64,000 nucleotides of DNA from Imbricaverruca yamaguchii (GCA_034440575.1 JAOTOL010001089.1:186001-250000), one strand, 5' to 3'. Shown: positions 1-11,479, counted from the first letter of the stretch. Translations and numbers: made by a program. Notes: generated from the letters alone by a model not told the origin.

Positions 1-150
1 ACCCTGACCGGCGAGTCGGCGGCGGCGGCCGGCCGCTCGCGGCCCAGCTCGGCCCTGTCGGAGCGCAGCGGCTGCAGCGACGACGCGCCGCCGCCGCACC
101 AGCCCGGCAGTCACGTGGCCTCCGAGCTGCAGCGCCAGTTCCTCGCGTCG
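1..150 (+). CDS. spire: spire exon S1 (5' end off window)
   Basis: Fifty codons in frame 1, rich in Ser, Ala, Pro and His, ending [16 protein letters not shown] donor begins at 151. It reads directly (phase 0) into the Spir-box exon. The upstream acceptor is outside the window, so the true exon start is unknown. Confidence 0.75.
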
Positions 151-3100
151 GTGAGACGACAGCGTAGCATGGCATCCACAGCTCATAACCTCCACAGCTC
201 ATAACCTTAACAGCACATAACCACCACAGTTCATAACCTCCACAGCTCATAACCTGCACGACTCATAACCTCCACAGCTCATAACCTCTACAGCTCATAA
301 CCGCCACAATTCATAATCTCCACAGCTCATAACCTCCACAAATTCAACACACCGTAAGCGGTCGTAACCTCCACAGGTCATAACCTCAGTGAGACGACGG
401 CCGCTGGGGTCACGCGCTCGGCGGTGTGGCGTCACGCCAAGGCGGGGCTTCGCGTTGGGTCGGCGCGACATGGCGACGTGCAGTGTCGCGAAATGGTCGT
501 GCACGGGGGTCTGCCCGCACAGACAAAATTGACTCGAGTGTGGAGAACTGGAGTGGTGGTTTCGGGAGTGATGCTGGCCGGCAAATTTTATGGGTGGTCA
601 AACCCGCTTCCGAATGCACGTTTAATTCACCTCGTCGTAAGCGCAATGGGTGGGTTTGCTTCCTTTGGACATTTTGGGGCATTTGGTTCATTTGGTTCAG
701 TACGCTCCTGCTCAGATTGCCGACCAGTGCTTGGTGGAACGCTATTCACAATTCGTCTTCAGTCGTGCGTCATTGCGGGTGCCACGAGGCTAAATCGACG
801 TGCAAGCAGATTTGGGAAATGGTCTCGCTGCAAAATTTGTCCATCCAGATACAAAGTTTCCTCATCGAACGAGTCTTATAGCGAGGCATCCTGCACGTTG
901 ATGGCCAATTGTTCCCGCCACACACGATTTTCGGCTTGGAATGAGATTGATTCGTGCTTTTGTACGGCACATACTAGCATTCTCCTGTGGTTAAGCCTCA
1001 TACCAACGCGGTGACATGGTAAGGCTCTGCAACGCTTGAGCTTGGCCATGCGCGCGTTGCAGCGCTTTACCATAAATTAATCAAGCGGCCCATAAATTGG
1101 GAGGGGACCAAGTCGATTTTGCGTCCAATTTTTTTCCCCGTCAATTGCAATGTTATTCCATCAACTGTCATAATGTTAATAGCTAATATTTGGAAGAGAG
1201 GGTATTTGGGGCGCGAGTGTCATGGGTTGGCAGTTGACGGTCGATTACTGTGTGTGTGGTGGGGGGAGGAGACCCGTCGCGCCGCCCCGCGGACCAGACC
1301 TGACCGGCCGTTCCTCGCAGTCGCAGTGGACGGACATGGAGTGTCTGTCGCTGACGCTGGAGGAGGTGGTGCACATCCGGTCGGTGCTGACCAAGGCCGA
1401 GCTGGACTCGCTGCCCGTCGAGTGCCACATAAAGGAGGACGTGGCGCGCGGCAAACTCTGCTTCCTCTGCATGAAGACCAGGTTCTCCTTCTTCGGCGCC
1501 AAGGGCCACAACTGCCGACTGTGCCAGCGCACGGTCTGCGCCAAGTGCTGCGCCAAGGTGAGTGCACCTGACGCCAAGGACTCGCCAAGGTAGGTGCCGA
1601 GGATTTGACCCTCGCGTGGATTCACCACCAAGGATATGTGCTATAACCGTGAATGAACTTAGACAATCTGTCCTTCACCCACAAATAGACGTTCTTATGA
1701 CTGTAAGATAGTGAAATTAGGTGAAGATTGTCTTCCGCTCCCATACATCTCGTCCATCAATTTCCAGTGGTAATGCTGGTCTTATGTCCGCCTCGTCATC
1801 ACTTTTGTTCTTCACCACTCTTGCCTACATTGTCGCCACCTTGGTTTGTTCTCGCCACCTGAGCCCGCCCTTGCCTACATTCCTCTTACTTTATCACGCT
1901 TCGATCTATCCGGCTGCACCCAACTAATCTTGATTGCCTACCTCCCTCTCACTTTACCGCGCTCCATCTGTCCTGCTACGCACGGCTAGTCTTGCTTGCC
2001 TGCCTCCCTCTCGTTTCACCTCGCTCCGATCCGTCCTGCTACGCCCAGATAGGCTTGCTTCACCCGCCAACACCCGGCTGACTTCTCCACAGATGCGGAT
2101 ACCGACCGAGCACTTCGCCATGATCCGATCCGTCCTGCTACACCCAAATAGGCTTGCTTGACCCACCACCGCCCGGCTGACTTTTCCACAGATGCGGATA
2201 CCGACCGAGCACTTTGCCAGCATCCCGGTGTACACGCTGACGCCGTCGTCGCTGTCGCCGCAAGAGGAGGAGACGCGCTCGCTGCTCTCCCGGCTGCAGG
2301 TTCCCGACATGCCCAACTTCACAGCCGGTACGTGTTGGCACGGACGAGACGCGGTGCCCGGTTGTGCCAACGGGAGGACCAGTGTTTTGAGCGGGCAACG
2401 AGTACGCAGACCGTACCTCCGCTTTGGTCATAAATGCGCGCCAATGACCTGTGCAAAGTTCACGAAACGTCTTTTGACGAGATGAACGTTAGAGTCTTTG
2501 AAATTGTCTCGTTATATTTCTTATGATACAGCCATCCTCTTGCTCCTGGGCTTCTTCCAGCACAGCACCCGTCCTCTTAATCTTTTCTCAGCTCAATACG
2601 TGTTGGTCATTATGACTCTGGTGTTCATTAGCACATTGTGTGATCATGATACTGATGCGGATGGTGATCACGATGTTGTTAACTGTTCTCGTGCTGCACG
2701 CATCAGGCCCTTGACATGACAGGTCGCTTCGTCTAAGCGGCTGCTGTGTTCGCGCGTTACCGTGGTGACGGTGGTCGACAGGTTCGGCGCCGACGTCTCC
2801 CGAGACTTCTCGACAGAGTCCCGAGCAGCCACAGAGTCTGCCTCCTCAGCCCCTACTGCAGCAGGTGGAGTCCAAGCTGCGCCGGTGAGTGTCGCGGGGC
2901 ACCATGCCGGTGAGTGTCGCGGGGCACCGTGCCGGTGAGTGTCGCGGGGCACCATGCCGGTGAGTGTCGCGGGGCACCGTGCCGATGAGTGTCGCGGGGC
3001 ACCATGCCGGTGAGTGTCGCGGGGCACCATGCCGGTGAGTGTCGCGGGGCACCGTGCCGGTGAGTGTCGCGGGGCACCGTGCCGGTGAATGTCGCGGGGC

Positions 3101-5121
3101 ACCATGCCGGTGAGTGTCGCGGGGCACCGCGCCAGTGAGTGCCACAGTGGGGAAAACTGCACCTGTTAGTGGCGCACCGGCGAGAAGAAGAAGAGCCGCG
3201 TCATGAATCCCTCGCGGTTTGACTGCGTCAGAGAGTGCTGGGAGTCCAGTCTGTGGTGTTAAATACGTCAGGTTCGAAGCACGCAGTACTAAGCTGCGTT
3301 CTTGGGTTGTCTTGCGACGCTTTCAACCTCTAAGTGATCTAGCGCGTTGCCAAGCTGCCCAGGTGCGTGTTCCACAGCGTGAAGTTGCAGCGTTGAGTAC
3401 TTCCGGTGCTTAGCTGCTTCACTGGGTCTCCTATTGTCAAACCACGCCAAGAATTGCTGGTGGTGCTATACTGCGCCCTCGTTTCTACAAAAGAGGGACT
3501 TCCGTGGCTTCAGTAAGACTCACTACTATGGCATGGATGCCACTGCTCCGATTAGTCCCCAGCGGTCACGCCACACACATATTAGTGTTGGAAGCACCAT
3601 GACTGGGCAACATTGTGGTGTTGCTGTTGGCACAGTGTACCTCAACCGCGGGCGTTTCATGTTCGCCACCACGCTGAGGGGTTAGAGGCCTAGTTTCCTG
3701 ATTATCCCACCAGGTGGCAGGTTGGCGCCCGGGCATTGTGGTAGATGGCCGCTTGACACTGTGGTCCAGCTATCAGGCGTAGCTGGGGTATCGATAAATT
3801 GGGCTGGTCAGCCGGTTCGGCAATCAGGCGATTAGTTTATTGTGTTTGATTCGCAACTGATGTTCTTTCGGTCTTCGCTGTTTCCAGGGTGAATCCTAGC
3901 CTCTGTTCAAATATGTCTTCTTTTGTCGCACGCTGTCACAGGGCACTTCGAAGGGTGCCGTCACCATTCAGCTCTAGTGTTACGTAGCGGATATATGCCA
4001 TGTGAACAGACTTTGACCCACGCAACAATGCCCATGACAGTAATTGAAGAACGTTATGCGCACCTATTACAGGTAATTTTACCAAAAAAATGATCCCTCA
4101 GGAGGCGAACCAGCCTTGGCTCGGTGGAAGGCCTGCCAACCTTCGACTTCGGTCCCTCACGGCCTTTTGGCTTTGTTCGCAATAGGCATCATTGTGTCCA
4201 TCATCAATAACCATACGGTGTGAGCCGTCCCTGGTTTCCACCGCTTGTCGACCCCTATGTAGCAGCATGTTCAAATGTCGTCCTTCTACAATGTCACTGT
4301 TCAAATCTCCTTTGCAGGAGTGTATCCGAAAGAGTGTTATTACACAGATGCAAAAGTAACCATTTTTTGTTTGAAAATGTTCGGCTGTACTAAACGTGCC
4401 TACATAGCATCAGCTCATGAGTTTATATCCAGTTTATATATTTTCAGTCTGGCAGGAGTGTTTTAGTTTCAGGGAAGACTTAAATATTTGGTAAAAAGCT
4501 GAGGGAAGTTTGATTACAATACCCATGGTACCATTGCAGGAATCATGTCGGGTGTCAGTTGGATAAAAATATCGGTAGGCGGCTATGCGCGTTCCATTGA
4601 ATCTTCTCGGCTTCCGAATTAAAATGTAAGCTTTTGTTGAAATGCAATGTCCCTCATTGGTAAAATTGCGTATTTTGACGACTTCTAAAGGGAATCATTG
4701 CGGACATCGAATGGCATGGCATGATGCCACTACTCAGCGTTTTTTTTTTTCGGATGGTCCGTGTTTTCACAAATATTAACATTTGTGTTAATATTTGTGA
4801 TCTGACAAAGGTGGTGGCTTTATCAGAGCCGCAGAGCTCCCCGCCGCTCTGGCAGTCATGCGGCCAATCGACCGACACTAAAGCGACCGCCTGGCGCGCA
4901 GGGCACGCCTGTACCGGTCGCGGACGCTGGCGCGGCCCGAGGACCTGGAGAGCACCAAGTCGGACGGCGACCGCGACGAGCTGGCCGCCGGCGTGCTGAT
5001 GACCGTCTGCAAGGACTGCAAGGCCATGGTGCGCCACATCATCGTCACGTGGAAGAAGCGGCGCGACCGGTGCCGCCGGCCGCCGCGGCCGCGCTCGCTG
5101 TTCATCACGGCCGGCCGCTGA
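1..5121 (+). CDS. spire: spire actin nucleator, C-terminal five exons (5' partial)
   Basis: Spire proteins nucleate actin filaments through WH2 repeats and act with formins on vesicle membranes. Exons 1-150, 1321-1557, 2192-2327, 2782-2884 and 4902-5121 join without frame conflict into 281 residues and a TGA. In this fragment the Spir box lies near residues 59-77 ([19 protein letters not shown]). A modified FYVE-like zinc finger follows, with C97, C100, C115, C118, C123, C126 and C127, then the conserved stretch starting MRIPTEHF. A Pro/Ser/Gln linker leads to a C-terminal VCKDCKAMV segment and a very basic tail. The FYVE-like finger is the membrane-targeting part of the family. The KIND and WH2 domains must lie upstream of the window. 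Every junction has GT-AG sites and matching phase. The identification rests on recognising the Spir box and finger order. Confidence 0.9.
151..1320 (+). repeat. spire intron 1; short tandem array at about 168-391
   Basis: The first part is an imperfect array of 16-18 base units (CACAGCTCATAACCTC and variants), about 13 copies. It ends close to a second GTGAGACGAC, the same string as the S1 donor. I see no gene in the rest of the intron; the many small reading frames there are incidental. Confidence 0.7.
1321..1557 (+). CDS. spire: spire exon S2: Spir box and FYVE-like zinc finger
   Basis: Seventy-nine codons between a CTCGCAG acceptor and a GTGAGT donor, phase 0 at both ends. It starts [10 protein letters not shown]. 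It holds the Spir box and the FYVE-like finger core CFLC, CRLC and CAKCC. A second AG six bases downstream (1327) is a possible alternative start that would drop two residues. Confidence 0.93.
1934..2219 (+). repeat. degenerate tandem duplication carrying the S3 acceptor
   Basis: Units share TCCGTCCTGCTACGCCC and GGCTTGCTT. The last two, about 100 bases apart, both contain the pyrimidine tract, CCACAG and the first 28 bases of exon S3 (ATGCGGATACCGACCGAGCA onward). The upstream copy then diverges into repeat sequence, so only the downstream copy continues as exon. Confidence 0.75.
2192..2327 (+). CDS. spire: spire exon S3
   Basis: Forty-five codons plus one base, starting [18 protein letters not shown]. 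This is the stretch that follows the finger in Spire. The acceptor is TTTTCCACAG and the donor GTACGT. The internal ATG is not a start; it continues from CAAK of S2. The acceptor and first 28 bases are also present in a partial upstream copy near 2092. Confidence 0.9.
2782..2884 (+). CDS. spire: spire exon S4
   Basis: The exon begins with two bases that complete a Gly codon and ends with two bases of an Arg codon. It encodes a Ser/Pro/Gln-rich linker ending QQVESKLR. The acceptor is GGTCGACAG; the donor GTGAGT is the first copy of a ten-copy minisatellite. Confidence 0.85.
2884..3140 (+). repeat. 25-bp minisatellite built on the spire S4 donor
   Basis: About ten copies of a 25-base unit starting GGTGAGTGTCGCGGGGC. 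The first copy is the S4 splice donor itself, so each unit repeats GGTGAGTG. Open frames across it are translations of the repeat. Confidence 0.9.
3141..4901. other. rest of spire intron 4, no gene seen
   Basis: Mostly unique intronic sequence. A 14-base inverted repeat (4768-4781 and 4786-4799, four-base loop) lies just before the last exon. A T run is present at 4740-4750. Confidence 0.5.
4902..5121 (+). CDS. spire: spire terminal exon S5
   Basis: One base completes Arg, then 72 codons and TGA at 5119-5121. It contains [15 protein letters not shown], an acidic-basic stretch, [14 protein letters not shown] and a basic tail ending ITAGR. The acceptor GGCGCGCAG has a weak pyrimidine tract. 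The frame and the conserved CxxC motif support the call. Confidence 0.88.
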
Positions 5122-7185
5122 GCGCGGCGCGGCGCCAGAGTTTCTAGTCGCGGCGGCCGGCGGTCGCCGGGGGAGGCGCCGGCGGCGCGGCGGTCGCGCC
5201 GCACCGGCCGCCGGCCGCGGCAGTGGCGAGCGGCGGCGGCGGCGCGCGCCGCACACCGGCCGCGCCTCGCCCGCGTGTGTGTACCTGGACTCTATCGGTT
5301 GCCAAACGGTTGTGCGTGTGTGTGTGCGAGCGTGCGTGCGTGTGTTGTCGCGCGCGCGCGCGCGCGCGACCGAGTGCGAGCGACGCCGCTGTTCTTGTTG
5401 GTCGCGATGCAGTTGAGTTGGAGAGCATTAACCCGTGTGCAGCTGGCGTGCGACGTGTGCTTCCCGGCGGCCCGGGCCGGCGCTCGGACCCCTCGGTGGG
5501 GGTCTGAGCACGAGCCGGCCGGTGGGGCTCCCCACACGTCTCGCGGCTGGCGAGCCCCCCCCCCCTCTCGCCGCCGTGACTCACAGAGCAACATGTGATA
5601 CCACTGTGCATGGACAGTTGGCTTAGTTCCGCGGTGAAATTTCTTCGGCTCCTTTTGCGACGCTAGGCGCGAGTGGCGCTTGGCCCTCTGTTCGGAGTAT
5701 CAGCACTCAGATGATGGCGATAAGCATACCAGCCAGTCCAATCAGCTTCTTTTATCGTATGTCCGTTATCGGTTTTTATCGCGCGGTGTACAAACACAGG
5801 GCGCGTTCGGAAGGCAATAGGCAACAAGTAGTCAATGAGAGGTCTTTGACCGATAAATACGAGAAATGCAAGTATGAAGCACCGTGGCTGGGACCCATGG
5901 CACACTTCCTAAAGATTTCCCCTAGATGTGTTTTGTTAAGAATATATATTTACACATTGATGGCACACATTCGTTATAAAATTTCGTGCATCACCAGCGT
6001 TGAATTATGCACAAAGTTCAGCCCAATCAATTTTGATAGCAGAGGGTCATGTCCTCAGTTTCCAAAAATATGGACATGGCATGCACAGAACGCAAGTTAG
6101 GTGAAGTTTCTCCAGGACTTACATTCGTCAGAGCACGTTAAGTTCTCATGAATGATATATATTCAGCATTCCATAGTTTTCCTGAGCTGTTAATCGATGT
6201 GCGCGGACAAAAACTAACACAAGACTCGTTAGCGTCAAACACATTATTAGTACAAACCAATTTTATTTTTGGGGAGCGGGCTATGAGTGATGGCACAGTT
6301 TCTGCTGAAATGATTGTGCAAAGTGACTGGCAACTTCCGATCCTACCTTCTACCTAACAGTAGAAACTACTGTTGTACACTGCATTTGCAAATCGGCGAG
6401 ATTTGAAAGCATATCATCTTCGTGTCAGTGTAAGCTGAAATTTGGGACAAATAAGCGGCGCTCGGAGCTGGGTGGCTGACGCAGTCTATGCGCCCCCACA
6501 CCCTAAAGCGGTGCGAGGTCGCGTCCTGAACACCAGTCGTCGAAAAAGTCCGACGCCAAAACGACCAATCAAACAGCTCGCCTCCGGATTCCCTTTCCGT
6601 ATTCCGTGCCCCATTCGGCTGCGTGCCGCGGCGTCTAATTTCACTGCACAGCTGCACGCCCCGCGGGCCCGTGTCTTGTTGCGGTCGTTTCGATACCCAC
6701 AGTCTGAGTGGTAAAGAGCTATTTTAGCGTACAAAGCAGACGACCCAGCTCCTCCGATGTCCCTCGATGCCTCTCAACTTTACAATGTGACACTCGGTCT
6801 TCGCTCTCAGCCGTCTCAAACGATATGTATTTGCACATTTTACTGTTTTCGGATCGCCAGCCTGCCTTCTGTGCTTGTAAATAATATCTAAATAATGGAT
6901 ATACAATAAAATATATGTTGTTAGAGTGCATTGTGGGTTAGAGTACAGTGCTGGATTTTTTCCCGGAAATGCCGCTATGGAGGAAGTGGATCGGATCCGA
7001 ACGTGTGGGGGAAATCTTCGATGTTACGCAGCACGGAAGGTTCCAGAAGGCCTGACATCGCAGACCGACGTCATGCGGAATCATAGACAATATCGCGTAC
7101 CATCCACCTAGCGTCTCCCTACCATTCAGAAGTATCCACTCTGGGTACTGTAAACCCTCCTCGCCTGCAAAGCCACGTGCACTAT

Positions 7186-7403
7186 TGGCGTCAGAATAGC
7201 TTGGCAGTCAGGCTGGGCGTCCTGGCACCTGAATATCCCGCATACCTATCCAGGATATTCAGATACTAGGACGTTCAGCCTGACTGTCAATCTACTTGTG
7301 AGATTCTTGGTGCGTATGCGTGGTTGGAAGCAGTATACCTATACAGGATATCCAGGTGTTAGTACGCCCAACCTGACTGCCAAGCTATTTGTGACGCCAA
7401 TTG
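7186..7403. mobile_element. foldback / MITE-like element with nested inverted repeats
   Basis: Outer arms of about 55 bases (about 7186-7240 and 7347-7403) are inverted copies with a few mismatches. They end in TTGGCGTCA and TGACGCCAA. A second inverted pair lies inside (CCTGAATATCC and GGATATTCAG). There is no coding capacity. The structure fits a non-autonomous DNA element, family unknown. Confidence 0.65.
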
Positions 7404-7676
7404 TGCATGTGCAACTCAGAACTTCGAACTTCAGAACACCCAGAGTGCAACTGATGCGCTCATCTAACCTGGAAAAATATACCAGTTGTCTTGTTTGTCT
7501 GATCGAGCTGACGAGGATATGGTTTGTCCCTTTTCCACATACGACTGAACTCACTGGCGTCGCACTGGTGCTTGCAGAGGGGTAGCGAAATGTCACCGTG
7601 TCAGGCGTCCAGCACCGTGGGAATTATTTAATACAACGAAGAATGGCTCTTAGGTGCTCCTGGGTTTTAGACATTG

Positions 7677-7817
7677 CGTGAGACGAAATGTACGCTACTC
7701 TTGTAAAGTAGCGTTAGGGATTAAAGTAGCGTTAGGGATTAGCATAATCCCTAACGCTACTTTTGATGTAAACTCAGCACCTCCTGGTATATTGAGGGCC
7801 GTGCATTTCGTCTCACG
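7677..7817. mobile_element. short MITE with 17-bp terminal inverted repeats
   Basis: Terminal arms CGTGAGACGAAATGTAC (7677-7693) and its inverted copy (7801-7817) differ at one base. The interior holds AGTAGCGTTAGGGATT twice in direct and once in inverted orientation, giving a strong central hairpin. Total length is 141 bp and there is no open frame. It fits a MITE. Confidence 0.7.
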
Positions 7818-8451
7818 CCGTGGGAATTAGTCGACGTAGGCGGTTGCGTTTGGAAACTGCATATCTCGCCATGATGTTTCGGTCGACGTAAATAGCGTGA
7901 GGTTAATGCCATTGTAAAATTCAACATGTAATGGTGTGGAACCAACTGTCCTTACGTCATCCTTACACAGTTCTTTGTGTTACTGATACGTATGTTCCGG
8001 AGGTTATTTTAGGGGCTGAAAGGCTATGAACACATTGTGAAAGTAAACATGTATTAATAGCAGGGTGTAGGAAGAGTGTTGTTGCCTACGTATTTGTTAT
8101 CCACAGCAATAACACAAAATATGGTACCCATCTTCTCATCTGAAATATCACTCGTCAGTCAATTAAAAGGAATTCGATATGCATATTTATGGAGAATGTA
8201 CTCCTGCAGGCATTGCAGCTGCAGTGCCAGACTAATGCAACGATCACGTTCTCCCAATGTACCGTATTTTACCAGATATGCCACGCAAACTTTCATAGTT
8301 TAGCAACACTAAATATAACGCCTGGCAATGACAACTCTACAGTTTGTAACATCAGCATTACTGCTGATATTCCTATATTCCTGATATTCCACTCATGCAA
8401 CAGGCAGTTGAGACGCAAATCACGTCCGGATGCGCAATAATTGCGAACCGC

Positions 8452-10005
8452 TCAGTCACGCTTCGAGCGTTTAGATTTGGTCTTCACAGAGGGCGCCTTG
8501 CGAGTGCAGAGGCAGCGACAGCAGCAGCGCACCAGAGCCGCCAGCGTCTTCAGCACCAGGACCAGCACGGCCAGCAGGAAGGCCAGCACGTCCAGCGAGT
8601 AGTACTGGAACCAGTAGAGGTCGGCGGCCACCGAGCGCAGGTGCGGCGCGCCGCGGTGCCGGACCACGTGCTCCACCCAGTGGACGGCCAGGTCGCGCGG
8701 GTGGACCGGCTGGGAGGCGAGCAGGTCGCGCCGGTAGCGGGCCGCCGCCAGGTGGTCGGCGGACAGCGCGGCGCCGACGGCCGCCAGCAGGCTGTCCGCC
8801 GTCAGCTCGTCCCACGACAGCGTCTCGGCGACGCCCATGGCGACGGCCGCGTTCGAGTTGAACGTGTGGTCGCCCGAGACGGGCATCGTCACCATGGGCA
8901 CGCCGTGGCAGCGCGCCTCGAGCACGCTGGCGAAGCCGCCGTGCGTTATGAAGAGCCGGCACCGGCTGTCGCCGAGGATGTCCTGCTGCGGCAGCCACGT
9001 GGCCGGCAGCACGTTGGCCGGCACGCCGGCCCGGTCGGCCGTGTCCCACTTGAGCAGCACCTTGAACGGCAGGGCGGCGAGCGCCGCCAGCACGGCCGAC
9101 CGATGCGCGCGGCTCATGTCGCGCGGCCGGACCACCGAGCCCAGGCTGAAGAAGACGAACTCGGAGTCGCCGAGGAACCGGCGCAGCGGCTCGGGCAGCG
9201 GCCGCGGCGCGACGCAGTGCATGCCGCCCACCTCGACCACGTTGGGCAGCAGCGGCCGGTGGTAGTCGGTGATGGGGTTGCTGGTCTGCAGTACCAGGCT
9301 GACGTTCCTCTCGATCTCGGCCGCCGGCGGGATCGCGCCGGCGCCGAACCTCGCCGCCACCATTCGGTCGCAGTACGGCATGTACACGACTCTGAACAGG
9401 AGGTGGACGAAGACGTGGCCGAGCACGCTCTGCACCCGCTCCAGGAAGCTCATCCGATCGGTGCTGGACGTGAGGGGGACCGGCACGAGCGCGGGCAGGG
9501 TGGGGCTCCCGAGAGGACCGGTCAGGAACGGCATGTAGCTGAGGCAGGTCAGCACGATGAACGGCGTCTTGCGCAGGTAGGGCACCGCATAGAACGCGTA
9601 CGCGGACTGGCTCATGATGACGACGTCGAAGTCCTCCCGCAGAAGGTCGTCGAACTCCTTGCTGGCAAGAGTCACTCGAGGTCCTTCGACGAACAGAGTC
9701 TGAAATTGCGTCCAGGCGGCATGCAGTCCAACCTTCCGCACCTCGAACAGGTTGGGGAAGTTCTCGTCGGCAAAGAGAGCGGCCAGCTCCTCAGGAACCA
9801 CCTCCCGGATGCCTTCCACTGGCGTCGACGGCTTGAAACAGTTGAAGAACGTCACGTTGTGGCCGCGCGAACTCAGGGCATTGCCCATGCCGTAGAAGAT
9901 GTTCTTCATGGACTTGCCTCCGACCGGCAGCATCATCAAGATGTTGGCGCCGTGCACTGCTGCAGCGGTGCAAACCAGGAGCACGGCGACATACCTCAGC
10001 AGCGC
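8452..10005 (-). CDS. UDP-glycosyltransferase, 3' exon (start codon exon missing)
   Basis: Membrane UGTs transfer a sugar from a UDP-sugar to small lipophilic acceptors in the ER lumen. This exon encodes 517 residues and a TGA. It opens with a hydrophobic signal-peptide core (about 1-19) and has RGHNVTFF at 47-54. The nucleotide-binding signature FITHGGFASVLEARCHGVPM lies near 352-371. A C-terminal membrane helix (about 472-492) leads to a Cys-rich then basic tail ending SKRD, which could act as a dibasic ER-retention signal. The frame hits a stop at 10024-10026 with no ATG. However, CTAAC, a pyrimidine tract and GCGCAG precede GCG at 10005, so I place an acceptor there and the start codon in an upstream exon. 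Oddities: Met33 where the catalytic His is expected, Ser132 where the partner Asp is expected, and D379-H380 where Asp-Gln is usual. Confident for family, not for activity. Confidence 0.9.
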   Translation of the reverse strand, partial: ALLRYVAVLLVCTAAAVHGANILMMLPVGGKSMKNIFYGMGNALSSRGHNVTFFNCFKPSTPVEGIREVVPEELAALFADENFPNLFEVRKVGLHAAWTQFQTLFVEGPRVTLASKEFDDLLREDFDVVIMSQSAYAFYAVPYLRKTPFIVLTCLSYMPFLTGPLGSPTLPALVPVPLTSSTDRMSFLERVQSVLGHVFVHLLFRVVYMPYCDRMVAARFGAGAIPPAAEIERNVSLVLQTSNPITDYHRPLLPNVVEVGGMHCVAPRPLPEPLRRFLGDSEFVFFSLGSVVRPRDMSRAHRSAVLAALAALPFKVLLKWDTADRAGVPANVLPATWLPQQDILGDSRCRLFITHGGFASVLEARCHGVPMVTMPVSGDHTFNSNAAVAMGVAETLSWDELTADSLLAAVGAALSADHLAAARYRRDLLASQPVHPRDLAVHWVEHVVRHRGAPHLRSVAADLYWFQYYSLDVLAFLLAVLVLVLKTLAALVRCCCRCLCTRKAPSVKTKSKRSKRD

Positions 10006-11330
10006 CTGCGCAGTGAGCAGCAGTTAGGCACTCTCCCGGTGCGACAGACTTACATACCCCTTACAGTATGGGGGGGGGGGATTTGATCACACAACAACTC
10101 CAGATCTCGGCTGGGCAGGAGCATGCGACAATAGCCTTCAATGATTGGGAAATAAAAGTTCCCAGATGATATTCGTAATGGGAATGCGATATCGTAATGT
10201 GATGTAACCTCTTAAAATCACAGATAAATTTTGACCATCTGATCTAGTTGAAAAGGTCAAAATGAGCTTATTACTAAGGAAATGGCTGTCCATTACTAAG
10301 GATTGGTGCTGTCCATGATCGGATGTTAAAATATGAGATGTTACTCCTGTATGTGTACATGGAAATTAACCCGACCGCAGACAGAGATAGCGCGTCATCC
10401 AAAAGCAACAGATAGCAGCTTAGTTGGGTCTGATGAGATGTATTGTCAGTATCAGTTTTATTCCAATAGCCTTTACAAAAAATGCATTGCCTTCAATCTT
10501 ATTCAAAATTTAAAGTGGCCTAAGCCGCTGAACTTAGGTGATCCAAGGTCGTCATTTGGGGGGGGGGAGTGGGGGGGTGGAATGGTGCAAAAGAAGGTCC
10601 GAAGACTGTGAGAAGTGTCAGAGCTCCGCTGTTATGCGTTATCTTGTGGGCCATCGTCGATAAATCCCATAGAGTTGCAAGAACCCCGAACATAAAACTG
10701 GGTTTTGGTTAAGCGCCTCGAGTTTCAAACTCGTCTTTATAGCCGTGTAAAGAGTGCGCCAAGAATTTGAGTTCAGCATCAAAATTTGTCCAAGACACGT
10801 TTTCGACCAGAAAGGACGCATCGGAGTCACCAGAGCCAACTGAGGAAAACTGAAACCTATGACTACTGGTGATCTAAATAACATCAGATGCCGATCACGG
10901 TATGCAAAAATAATCGAACAGAGTAATAATCCTCACCTTTTGCCCATTATCCTTCTAGACACTAGGTAAAATTTAGCATTCTCGCAAAAGATTGTAGGAG
11001 GTTGCACAGATCGGAAGTTAGTGGGGAAGGACGTTCAAAAGCCCCTCTCCTCAGCCAGGCAAGGGAGGACTTCCCGGCCCGCCCGACGATGGAGGGCTAT
11101 GCGGGACCAAAACATATTTATCGATAATTGACACACACACACGCACACATATACATGCAGTATCCCTGTAAACAACTAGTTTCAAGCATCCTGAGTGACG
11201 GAACTTCAAACAAATATACCACTTCGCCTTAGACAGCAGCGTCCCTCAGCGAGAAACGTTCCCCCGGCCGCGCACGCACCATAGCTGCCTGGCCGGCAGC
11301 AGCCGCGACGGATGTCCGATCTGCTCTCCA

Positions 11331-11479
11331 CTCTTCCCGTCTCCGGGTGCTCCCGCCTCACCGCCGCGCGTCTCGTCTCCGCGCGCACCCCGCAGCCTCG
11401 CGGCACCCTTCCCGTCTCCGGGTGCTCCCGCCTCACCGCCGCGCGTCTCGTCTCCGCGCGCACCCCGCAGCCTCGCGGA
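11331..11479 (+). repeat. two-copy 68-bp tandem duplication
   Basis: Two near-identical copies of a GC-rich unit beginning CCCGTCTCCGGGTGCTCCCG and ending CAGCCTCGCGG. Open frames on both strands across it simply repeat. No gene is assigned. Confidence 0.85.

Larger units (their letters stand above)
5122..8451. other. spire 3' flank and intergenic DNA
   Basis: 5122-5600 is very GC-rich with alternating CG (about 5350-5368) and TG runs, and is probably the spire 3' UTR. An AATAAA at 6905-6910 is a candidate poly(A) signal on this strand but is far away. Two foldback elements lie at 7186-7403 and 7677-7817. No convincing coding region was seen; the small open frames lack exon signals or recognisable protein character. 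Confidence 0.45.

Noticed and set aside
424..1014. 196-residue open frame in spire intron 1
   Set aside because: No homology by eye, no splice support, and it lies inside an intron of a gene on the same strand.
8395..10086. 563-residue plus-strand open frame antisense to the UGT
   Set aside because: It arises because GC-rich codons on the minus strand lack stops in the complementary frame; the minus strand carries clear UGT motifs.
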